DNA from: Terriglobia bacterium
GTDB lineage: Bacteria > Acidobacteriota > Terriglobia > JAIQFV01
DNA: 54,412 bases
Direction: 5' to 3'
NCBI GenBank assembly: GCA_020072965.1
Contig: JAIQFY010000034.1
Location: 1 to 54,412 of the forward strand
The notes below the pieces were generated by a model. That model saw only the letters and a list, made by a program, of their open reading frames with translations. It had not been told where the DNA came from and ran no database searches. The first letter of the stretch is position 1, and each line of letters starts with the position of its first letter. The translations under genes were made by a program, and so were the position numbers. Of this stretch, positions 36,821-44,266 are shown piece by piece.

Positions 36821-37543
36821 TCAGTCCGCCCCCCTGGAGTGACGGCGCCGGTTCACGTAACGTTCGTACAGGTAGTACGCAGCAACAGCAACTAGCACGA
36901 GGAATATCATGAGCGCCATGGATAGAAAATCGCCGTGAGACACCTGGGACCCGAGATGGATGCTGAAGAGGAGGGCAGGGATTCGGCCCAGGCTGCTGAT
37001 TACGATAAACTCGAGCGGGCTCATATTTGAGAGGCCCGCGCCATAACACATCGCGTCCTTGGGGGCGCCGGGGAGCAAGAAAAGAAGGAAGATTGCCGAC
37101 TTGCCCCTGGCGTTGTTCAGTAGTTTATCGACCCGCTCCAACGTCGTCTGGCGGATAATCTGCTTCAGGGCCGGCCGGCCAACAATCCTCGCAAAGTAGA
37201 AGTCGAAGGCAGAGCCCAGCCCAATGCCCACCACAGAGAAAACCAGGCCGCGCCATGTGCCAAATACATACCCGGCGGCAAACTGGGTGATCTCGCCGGG
37301 AACAAAGAAGATCACTACCTGAATAAACTGCGCCGTAATACACAACAGCGGGCCTGTCGGACCACTCTGTCGCAGCGAAGCAATCAGGCGTTGTCGGTCA
37401 GCCAGATGATGCAGGATTCCAGAATGCCAGAGCCACCCACCCCCGGCAAGCAGCAAGGCAACGAACAATGCCGGAAGCAACCATACCTTCCAGCCCGAGG
37501 TCGTATTCGGTTGGGTGTCCTGTTCCATCGGTGATTGCCTCAT
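36821..37543 (-). CDS. TVP38/TMEM64-type membrane protein (VTT domain)
   Basis: A 240-aa inner-membrane protein with five or six helices. The VTT signature is present: QVVIFFVPGEITQFAAGYVFGTWRGLVFSVVGIGLGSAFDFYFARIVGR, then LFLLPGAPKDAMCYGAGLSNM, matching the G-x-PKD-x3-Y-x-AG core. Such proteins are thought to move lipids across the membrane (DedA/TMEM41 relatives). Immediately downstream (minus strand) is the PAP2 phosphatase, so both may act in lipid carrier recycling. Confidence 0.88.
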   Translation of the reverse strand: MRQSPMEQDTQPNTTSGWKVWLLPALFVALLLAGGGWLWHSGILHHLADRQRLIASLRQSGPTGPLLCITAQFIQVVIFFVPGEITQFAAGYVFGTWRGLVFSVVGIGLGSAFDFYFARIVGRPALKQIIRQTTLERVDKLLNNARGKSAIFLLFLLPGAPKDAMCYGAGLSNMSPLEFIVISSLGRIPALLFSIHLGSQVSHGDFLSMALMIFLVLVAVAAYYLYERYVNRRRHSRGAD

Positions 37544-37847
37544 GCCGGGTGGTGTGCTTCTCGGTCCATGCCTCTGTGTCGTATCACTGGCAGGACCCCG
37601 AAATCGGGCCCTTCGTTCGAGGGGATCGCGAAATCGACGATCTCAGGCTTCGTGACCATATCAATTTCCCGGAAGGATGGGAAGAGGGGCTGTTCGGCGT
37701 GGGAGGGAGTCCTATGCCGCCCGATGTAGCAACCCCTGAAGATAAATCCAGTCAGGTGAGACCGCCCGGGAATCCTGGGGACCGGGAGGGTTAGAGTGAG
37801 AGATGAATCCCCGATTCATGCCACCTGGTTTGCTCTCACGGTGCGTC
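37544..37847. other. 304-bp intergenic region, nothing recognised
   Basis: This lies between the start of the VTT gene and the end of the P-type ATPase gene, both minus strand. I see no convincing hairpin, promoter or frame; it presumably holds the promoter of the VTT gene. Confidence 0.4.
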
Positions 37848-40508
37848 TCATCGAATGACCTGTTTCGAGGGTCCCCCGCGAGTTCGTCTCCACAACTTCA
37901 AGCCCTCAAACCAGATGACGCTGATCACACCGGCGCTCAGACAAAGGGCGATATCAACCGGATGAAGAGCCGAGAATCGGAACAAGTTGCGAAGGAAAGG
38001 AATGTACAGGGCGAGCGTAAGAAAAATCACGGCGCCTGCAGTCACCCACCACACCGCCATGTTCGGCGCCCGGACCATTTGCAGAATGGTGCGTGTCCAG
38101 GAGCGGTTAGTCCAGATCAGAAGCAAGTTGGCCACGATCAAGGTCGTGAATGTCAAAGCGCGGGCATGGAGTTCACCCTGGCCGCGGAATAGGGCGATGG
38201 CATACACCGTCAATACGACGGCCAGAACCCCCATCCCCTGGAGCAAGCTGAGAATGATGGTTCGGCGATTGAAAAGCGGCTCACTGGGGTTTCGCGGAGG
38301 ACGGTCCATCACGTCCGTCTCCTCCCGTTCCGCTTCAAAAGCGGTTGAGCAGGCAGGGTCGATGATCAATTCAAGGAAAACGATATGGACAGGCATGAGC
38401 ACCAGGGGCCATTTGAGGAGAACCGGAATTAACGAAAGTCCGGCAATGGGAACATGGATGGCGAAAATGTAGGCCATCGCTTTTGTCAGATTGTCGAAGA
38501 TCCTTCTTCCCATCCTGACAGCTTGAACGATGGATGAAAAGTCGTCATCCAGCAGGACCAGTGCGGAAGATTCCCGGGCCACATCAGTTCCGCGGCCGCC
38601 CATGGCCACTCCGATGTGAGCGGATTTCAAGGCCGGGGCATCGTTCACTCCGTCGCCCGTCATGGCGACGATTTCGTTGTTGGCCTTCATCGCCTGAACC
38701 AGCCGCAGCTTCTGTTCCGGCACCACGCGCGCGAAGATATTCACACTCCGGACACGCTGCTCGAGCTCTGCATCGCTCATTCCGTCCAACTCCGGACCGG
38801 TGATCACTTCATCCTGCGGGCTCAAACCGATCTGCCGGGCGATGCTCTGGGCGGTGACCGGATAGTCACCGGTGATCATCACGACCCTGATGCCCGCGGC
38901 ATAACACTCGCGAATCGCGGCGGGAACAGCCGGGCGGATGGGATCGGCGAGCCCCACAAGACCGAGAAACTCGAACTCGAACCCATCCTGCTCTTCCGGC
39001 AACACAGCTCTCGTGGGCCGGGCCCGCGCCACTCCCAGCACCCGGAGCCCTTCTTCGGCCATGCCTTTGACCTGCCCTTCAAGCTCTGCCTGTTTTTCAA
39101 CGTCCATGCGGCACAACCGGGCAATCGTCTCGGGAGCGCCTTTGGCAGCTACGACGAACCCACTCTGGTGGGGGGCTCTCCAGACCCGGGAAACCGATAG
39201 AAGCCTTCGGGATAGCGCGTACTCTTGGACCAGTTCCCAGTCCGGGTGGAGGTGCTCAGTTCCCGCCAGAGACCGGTTGCCCAGCTCAATGAATGCTGCC
39301 TCCATGGGGTCGAAGGGGTTCCTCTGGCTCGCGAGGATGCTGAATTCAATCACGGGATGAAGCGGACCGGGAATTTCATCCTGAGCATGCGTTGAGAGGT
39401 CATAGACCACGCTCCCTGCCCGCAATTTTTGGACGGACATGCGATTCACAGTCAGAGTCCCCGTTTTATCCACACACAAAACGGTCGCTGATCCCAGCGT
39501 CTCCACGGCAGGGACACGACGTGTAAGGACCCGTTTGTGTGCGATTCGCCACGCCCCGAGGGCCAGAAATATCGTTAGGACCACCGGAAACTCCTCAGGC
39601 AGCAGCGCCATTGCCAGAGCAATCCCGGCAAGCAATCCGTTCAGCCAGTCGTTACGAGTCACCCCGTACAGAACGGTCACCAGGGCACACATGGAGAGGC
39701 CCACAATGGCCAGAATCCGGACCAGGTGTCGAGTCTCTTTCTGCAACGGCGTGTCTTCCGTCTCAACTGTCTGCAGTGCCTTGCCGATCTTTCCCAATTC
39801 AGTATGGTTCCCGGTGGCGCCGACCCGGGCAATTCCTTGGCCCTGCACCACCAGAGTGCCGGAATATACGAAGGGTAGATCATCGCCCCCCGGCCGTCCC
39901 AGTTCCACCGCCGACTCGGCGGCTTCTTTGCGCACGGGGACAGACTCTCCGGTCAACAAGGATTCATCCGCCGAGAGATTGATGCTGGAAAACAGCGTCG
40001 CATCGGCGGGGACGCGGCTTCCTTCGAAAAGGACGATGACATCGCCGCGCACCACCTCGCGTCCCGGAATCCGGCGTTGCTGACCGTCCCGGATCACGAG
40101 GGCGCGCGGGCTCGAAAGGTCCCGCAGCGCGGCGAGAGCCCGCTCCGTTTTCCGTTCCTGATAGAGGGTGATTCCGATAACTACAAAGACGAAGCCCAGT
40201 AACAGGAGTGCTTCCTCTATGTCCCCGAGGAGCAGATAGATCCCTCCGGCCCCAAGCAGCAGCAGGAACATCGGCTCTCGCACTACCTCCCAAGCAATCC
40301 GAAAAAAGCCGCGCGGTTTGGAGGAGGGAAGTTCGTTCGGGCCTTCTTGCTTCAATCTCTCCGAAGCATCCTGCTCCGACAGCCCTTGAACGAGGGCGGT
40401 TTCGAACTTGTTGAAGTCCTGGCTCTTCAGGGTTCCAGCAGGGGGGGAACTGGGTGGGGAGCCGTCGGGAGATACAGACCCGGCCTCACGGGGAAACGGA
40501 TTTGTCAT
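37848..40508 (-). CDS. P-type cation-transporting ATPase (Ca2+/P2-like)
   Basis: An 886-aa ion pump. The actuator loop TGES is at 186-189, the M4 motif PEEFP at 304-308, the phosphorylated aspartate is Asp347 in DKTGTLT, and MTGDGVNDAPALKSAHIGVAMG forms the hinge. After the catalytic domain there are six C-terminal helices (LILLIWTN, HIVFLELIIDPACS). PEEFP and DPACS match bacterial Ca2+-like pumps related to SERCA rather than heavy-metal P1B pumps. The first 30 residues are low in structure. The gene follows two Usp genes on the same strand, an arrangement shared with dormancy and hypoxia clusters. Confidence 0.94.
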   Translation of the reverse strand: MTNPFPREAGSVSPDGSPPSSPPAGTLKSQDFNKFETALVQGLSEQDASERLKQEGPNELPSSKPRGFFRIAWEVVREPMFLLLLGAGGIYLLLGDIEEALLLLGFVFVVIGITLYQERKTERALAALRDLSSPRALVIRDGQQRRIPGREVVRGDVIVLFEGSRVPADATLFSSINLSADESLLTGESVPVRKEAAESAVELGRPGGDDLPFVYSGTLVVQGQGIARVGATGNHTELGKIGKALQTVETEDTPLQKETRHLVRILAIVGLSMCALVTVLYGVTRNDWLNGLLAGIALAMALLPEEFPVVLTIFLALGAWRIAHKRVLTRRVPAVETLGSATVLCVDKTGTLTVNRMSVQKLRAGSVVYDLSTHAQDEIPGPLHPVIEFSILASQRNPFDPMEAAFIELGNRSLAGTEHLHPDWELVQEYALSRRLLSVSRVWRAPHQSGFVVAAKGAPETIARLCRMDVEKQAELEGQVKGMAEEGLRVLGVARARPTRAVLPEEQDGFEFEFLGLVGLADPIRPAVPAAIRECYAAGIRVVMITGDYPVTAQSIARQIGLSPQDEVITGPELDGMSDAELEQRVRSVNIFARVVPEQKLRLVQAMKANNEIVAMTGDGVNDAPALKSAHIGVAMGGRGTDVARESSALVLLDDDFSSIVQAVRMGRRIFDNLTKAMAYIFAIHVPIAGLSLIPVLLKWPLVLMPVHIVFLELIIDPACSTAFEAEREETDVMDRPPRNPSEPLFNRRTIILSLLQGMGVLAVVLTVYAIALFRGQGELHARALTFTTLIVANLLLIWTNRSWTRTILQMVRAPNMAVWWVTAGAVIFLTLALYIPFLRNLFRFSALHPVDIALCLSAGVISVIWFEGLKLWRRTRGGPSKQVIR

Positions 40509-40573
40509 AGCGAAAACTCCAGACTGGATTCTTTAAAGGGGGTTGATGCGCAATGCCCGCCCTCGCAAGTGCT

Positions 40574-41506
40574 TTAGAGGCTTTCTGAAGAGGCATTCAA
40601 AGGTGTCTGGAAATCATGGACGGTCATGACAGGACAAGTTGCCTGGGCAGCGACGACGTAGGCCGTCGGCGACGGGATGTGAGAGGCTGCCCAGTCAAAT
40701 ACGCCCAACCCGCGCACCCCAAGGACAATCAGGTCGGTCTGTTGGCGATCCGCAAACTGCAGAATGCCCTCTGCCGCCAGGCCGAAATTCACCACGGCTT
40801 CCACCTGGCACCATCGTTTGGTTTCTTCGGGAACAAGGTTCTGAAGCTGCGTTTCATAGCCTGTTTTGATTCGATGGCGTTCGCTCGGAGACTGGATTTC
40901 CGGGTGCACGAGCCAGAGGAGAGTGAGCTGAGCCTGGTGCTCCTGGGCGAGCGAGAGCGCCAGGGGAAGGGCCGCCAATGAGGTCGGCGTGAGATCTGTC
41001 CCAAAAAGGATGCGGCGCAACTTCATTTTGCCCCCCGCGTTGCCGCATGCCCTTGGACCCACCGTCAATACCGGACAGGTCGCACGCCGGAAAATGGCCT
41101 CGGCCACCGAGCCTAAGACGAATTTTTGAACTTCATGGCGACCGTGGGTCCCAAGAACCGCAAGATCGATCCCCCAATTCCTCACTATATCTGAGAGCGT
41201 GTCCGCAATGTCTCCCTCCCTGATAATAGATTCATGTGGGATTCCCTGCAAGCCTTTCGAGCGCGAGAGTTCTGACATGCGCTCTTGGACAGGATGGCAG
41301 GTCTGCTCAATGGGAATTGGCGGTGTTCGGGCCGCCCCTTCTTGATCGGCCCCGGGAGCGATTACATGTACTAGATAAAGCTTGGAGTCATAATGTCGGG
41401 CAAAGGCTTCGGCGCATGCTAACGGCGCCTCGGAAGCCGGAGAAAAATCAGTTGCAAAGAGGATGTTTTTCATCGCGATTTGAGTGGTGAGTTCAATCGT
41501 TTTCAT
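40574..41506 (-). CDS. Tandem universal stress protein (two Usp domains)
   Basis: A 310-aa protein with two complete Usp folds: domain 1 begins MKNILFATDFSPASEAPLACAEAF and ends VLGTHGRHEVQKFVLGSVAEAIFRRATCPVLTVGP; domain 2 begins LRRILFGTDLTPTSLAALPLALSLAQEHQAQ and ends VLGVRGLGVFDWAASHIPSPTAYVVAAQATCPVMTVHDF. The GxxG-x9-G(S/T) ATP motif is clear in domain 1 (GTHGRHEVQKFVLGS) and lost in domain 2. GGAG lies 9 bp before ATG. Its start overlaps the end of the next Usp gene, so they are co-translated. Confidence 0.93.
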   Translation of the reverse strand: MKTIELTTQIAMKNILFATDFSPASEAPLACAEAFARHYDSKLYLVHVIAPGADQEGAARTPPIPIEQTCHPVQERMSELSRSKGLQGIPHESIIREGDIADTLSDIVRNWGIDLAVLGTHGRHEVQKFVLGSVAEAIFRRATCPVLTVGPRACGNAGGKMKLRRILFGTDLTPTSLAALPLALSLAQEHQAQLTLLWLVHPEIQSPSERHRIKTGYETQLQNLVPEETKRWCQVEAVVNFGLAAEGILQFADRQQTDLIVLGVRGLGVFDWAASHIPSPTAYVVAAQATCPVMTVHDFQTPLNASSESL

Positions 41507-42215
41507 AATTGGTGCTCCTGGTCTGGTGAAAACCCGATCGACCCTGCATCCTGCAGCTGAGCTGCCTTAATCCTCTCGCAAACCTGATTGTCAAAACCAA
41601 GGATTCTCCCGGCTCTTTCTCCACAACTTGAAGCAGCAGGAGGTGTGCTTGATACTCTCGCGCCAGCACCCGGGCATACAGCACCGCGTGCATGGAGGCG
41701 GGTGAGAAGTCCGTCGCGTGAAGAATGCGCCGAATCTGGATCCGATCTCCCGCTGGAGTGCCAGGCCTCACCGTAAGGACCGGACAAGGCATCTCCCGGA
41801 TGATTCTCTTGGCGACCGAACCCATGACCCATTCCTGCAAACCGGTGCGACCCGCACTGCCGATCGTGATGAAATCAATCGCGCTCTCCTCAACGTATTC
41901 TGCAAGCACGTCACAGATGTTCCCATGACCACAGAGGGTTCGATACGGGATCCCCCTTTCCCGCGCCGGTTGCAGCAGGGCTTGGATTCTTTGTTCTGAG
42001 GACTCCTGGGCATCTTCGAAAAAATCATCCAGAGTGGCCGGGCGGGCGAACGTGAAATCCTCAGTCCGGATGACATGGACCACATGGATCATCGAATGGT
42101 AACGATTCGCGAGATCCAAGGCATAGGGCAGGGCCCGGAGGGAAACAGGGGAGAAGTCTGTGGTCAAAAGGATATTCGTTATCGAGACCAGGTTCCTCAC
42201 GGCGGGGGCATTCAT
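41493..42215 (-). CDS. Universal stress protein with a truncated second domain
   Basis: A 240-aa protein. Domain 1 (about 10-150) is complete: ITNILLTTDFSPVSLRALPYALDLANRYHS and ITIGSAGRTGLQEWVMGSVAKRIIREMPCPVLTVRP with an ATP motif. Domain 2 starts correctly (RRILHATDFSPASMHAVLYARVLAREYQAHLLLLQVV) but after ESLVLT runs into an unrelated tail and stops, overlapping the next Usp gene by 14 bp. Another frame over the break reads FDNQVCERIKAAQLQ, the expected helix, so a frameshift plus deletion has removed the rest of the domain. Either the protein is a working single-domain form or the gene is decaying. Confidence 0.85.
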   Translation of the reverse strand: MNAPAVRNLVSITNILLTTDFSPVSLRALPYALDLANRYHSMIHVVHVIRTEDFTFARPATLDDFFEDAQESSEQRIQALLQPARERGIPYRTLCGHGNICDVLAEYVEESAIDFITIGSAGRTGLQEWVMGSVAKRIIREMPCPVLTVRPGTPAGDRIQIRRILHATDFSPASMHAVLYARVLAREYQAHLLLLQVVEKEPGESLVLTIRFARGLRQLSCRMQGRSGFHQTRSTNYEND

Positions 42216-42218
42216 GGC

Positions 42219-42626
42219 TCACCATTTTCCTTCACAGGATGGCGCGTCCCTCGTTGCCTTGTTCATGTGTTTTTGAATTACGCTCATGATTTCAGGGAGC
42301 GCCCGTTTACCCACAAGCCCCAAAGCTCCCAGGGCATGGACCTGTCCGATCTCGATGGGACTGGGTGTGGTGGGTTGCATGATGACGACGGGGCATCCCG
42401 GCTGAAATGCCTGTATTTGTTTGATCATCTCCTCACAGTCCGCGTCGGGCAGAAAATCGTCCAACAGCACGAAATCAAACGTTCGCGTTTGCAGAAGCTG
42501 GATTCCCTCTCTGGACCCGAAGGCCGTGCTGGTGTGATATCCGCGTTCCGCCAAGAACAAATCCAGATCGATGAGCACCTCCTCATCATTATCAATGGCA
42601 AGGATCCTCTTCCCCCGGTTACTCAT
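42219..42626 (-). CDS. Single-domain response regulator receiver
   Basis: A 135-aa protein starting at ATG 42626 with AGGAAG upstream. It is a lone receiver: ILAIDNDEEVLIDLDLFL gives the acid pocket, FDFVLLDDFLPDADCEEM the phosphorylation site, VVIMQPTTPS the switch Ser/Thr, and LGLVGKRALPEI the conserved Lys. There is no DNA-binding output domain. Its gene lies only 3 bp from the Usp gene, so it is cotranscribed with the stress cluster. The sensor kinase is not in the window. Confidence 0.88.
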   Translation of the reverse strand: MSNRGKRILAIDNDEEVLIDLDLFLAERGYHTSTAFGSREGIQLLQTRTFDFVLLDDFLPDADCEEMIKQIQAFQPGCPVVIMQPTTPSPIEIGQVHALGALGLVGKRALPEIMSVIQKHMNKATRDAPSCEGKW

Positions 42627-42760
42627 GGCCGGCTTCCTTTCCTCTCGCTGCTCCCCGGGCCCGTCCCACCGGCTCCTCCCCTTTTTCAACCCACCGCATC
42701 GGCTTCAGAGAACGCCGCAGGGGGGCTGAGGGCTCCCATCCTGAAAGACAGGTGCATCTC

Positions 42761-43099
42761 TCACGGAGTCCTGACGGACTCTCGCCCCCTTCGGGACTCA
42801 ATCGCTCGCTCCAGCTTTCGGCCGAAGGATCGCCCGAGGCGCTCCGCCGCCCGGTCAATCGCGGTGTATAAATCGGCATCCACATCTTCCACCCGCACGC
42901 TCCCGAAAGGGACCAGTTCGGCACTGATGCGGCAGGCCTTATCAATCCCGCCCCGGGGACCATTGAGATCCGAGATCCGGACAGTGATGAGTCCGAGGCG
43001 GTCTCCGAATCGGCTCAATGAGAAATGCAGGCGGCGTTCAACGTAGCTCTTCAGAGCGTTTGCAAGATCGATGTTCTCCGCGCGAATTTTAAGATTCAT
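42761..43099 (-). CDS. Short ribosome hibernation promoting factor (HPF/RaiA)
   Basis: A 112-aa protein from ATG 43099 (GGGAG upstream). MNLKIRAENIDLANALKSYVERRLHFSLSRFGDRL and VRISDLNGPRGGIDKACRI form the beta-alpha-beta fold that binds the decoding centre of idle ribosomes; the basic tail is LGRSFGRKLERAIESRRGR. It is short, lacking the C-terminal dimerisation domain of long HPF, so it would act with a partner or simply stabilise 70S particles. Its place at the head of the stress cluster suggests a role when growth stops. Confidence 0.9.
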   Translation of the reverse strand: MNLKIRAENIDLANALKSYVERRLHFSLSRFGDRLGLITVRISDLNGPRGGIDKACRISAELVPFGSVRVEDVDADLYTAIDRAAERLGRSFGRKLERAIESRRGRESVRTP

Positions 43100-43133
43100 G
43101 TCGTCTCCCGTCGTTCCAGGGTGCAATGTCCCC

Positions 43134-43139
43134 ATTATA
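43134..43139 (-). promoter_or_regulatory. -10 box for the hibernation factor gene
   Basis: Minus-strand TATAAT (43139-43134) lies 34 bp before ATG 43099. A clear -35 is not visible at the right spacing, although a TTTTTA run sits 17 bp upstream, so activation by a regulator is possible. Confidence 0.4.
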
Positions 43140-43177
43140 GAAATCATAAGAGTGATTAAAAAATAGAAAATACGATG

Positions 43178-43206
43178 ATGACAGTTAGCTTTTCTCTAAC
43201 TATACT
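43178..43206 (+). promoter_or_regulatory. Promoter of the NhaR-type gene with an inverted repeat
   Basis: ATGACA (43178-43183), a 17-bp spacer and TATACT (43201-43206) form a promoter whose start would fall on ATG 43213. An inverted repeat, AGTTAG (43183-43188) and CTAACT (43196-43201), fills the spacer; this size and symmetry suit a LysR-type operator, and it lies in the shared divergent region. Confidence 0.6.
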
Positions 43207-43212
43207 GGGCCC

Positions 43213-44112
43213 ATGGAATGGCTCAACTACCATCACCTTCTTTACTTTTGGACCATTGTGCGGACCGGATCGGTCACCCGCGCCGGGGAGGAGTTGCGTC
43301 TGGCGCCTCCGACCATCAGCGCCCAGATCCGCAGCCTCGAGACGAACCTGGGTGAAAAGCTGCTGCAGCGCTCCGGCCGCAACGTCATCCCGACGGAGAT
43401 GGGTCGAATCGTCTTCCGCTATGCCGACGAGATTTTTTCCCTGGGGAGGGAACTCCGCGACACGATGAAGGACCGCCCGACCGGCCGCCCCCTGCGGGTG
43501 GATATCGGAATTGCGGACGTCTTGCCGAAGCTGGTGGTGCACCAGCTGATCCAGCCGGCGCTTCAACTCCGCGAACCGGTCCAGATCGTCTGCCGGGAAG
43601 CGAGTCCGCAACAACTGGTAGCCCGGCTGGCAATCAATGAACTCGACGTCGTGCTTTCGGACGGACCGATGGACCCCAGTCTGAAAATCCGGGCTTACAA
43701 TCACCTCCTTGGAGAATGCGGGATCAGCTTCATCGCTACGCCCGACTTGGCGAAGAAGGGAACACGGCGATTTCCGAAATCACTCCACGGCGCCCCGTGT
43801 CTGCTTCCGGCAGACAACAGCACCCTGCGACAAAGGCTGGATCAATGGTTTGAATCGGAAGGGATTCGTCCCCGCGTGGTGGGGGAATTCGAAGACTATG
43901 CCCTCCTCTGGGTGTTTGGAGAGAGAGGCACAGGGATTTTTCCGGCACCCTCTATTCTCGAGAAGCAGTGGCGGAGCAATTCCAGTCTTCGACGAATCGG
44001 TCGGACCAACGCCATCCGGACCCAGTTCTACGCGATTTCAGTCGAACGAAAGATTCAGCACCCGGCGGTTGTTGCCATCTGTGAGGCGGCCCGGCAGGAA
44101 CTCTTCCACTGA
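43213..44112 (+). CDS. LysR-type regulator, NhaR-like
   Basis: A 299-aa regulator. The N-terminal winged helix reads YHHLLYFWTIVRTGSVTRAGEELRLAPPTISAQIRSLETNLGEKLLQR, the NhaR variant of the LysR domain. The effector-binding domain (about 90-299) has the periplasmic-binding-type fold (RVDIGIADVLPKLVVHQLIQPAL; ELDVVLSDGPM; GERGTGIFPAPSIL). NhaR responds to sodium in enterobacteria; the ligand here is unknown. Divergence from the stress cluster suggests that it controls those genes. No leader or ribosome binding site is present if transcription starts as predicted. Confidence 0.9.
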   Translation: MEWLNYHHLLYFWTIVRTGSVTRAGEELRLAPPTISAQIRSLETNLGEKLLQRSGRNVIPTEMGRIVFRYADEIFSLGRELRDTMKDRPTGRPLRVDIGIADVLPKLVVHQLIQPALQLREPVQIVCREASPQQLVARLAINELDVVLSDGPMDPSLKIRAYNHLLGECGISFIATPDLAKKGTRRFPKSLHGAPCLLPADNSTLRQRLDQWFESEGIRPRVVGEFEDYALLWVFGERGTGIFPAPSILEKQWRSNSSLRRIGRTNAIRTQFYAISVERKIQHPAVVAICEAARQELFH

Positions 44113-44266
44113 GGCGGGAAGAGCGTCGCGGAGATTTTCAAGAAATACCTTCTGGAACTCCGCCCGGGTTTGACTCCACCCCATCGCTATGCTAACGTAA
44201 AATTCCGGTTGTCCTGTGGAGAGTGCGTAAGATCCTCTTTCTGGAAGCGGGACAAGGGGCAATCGC

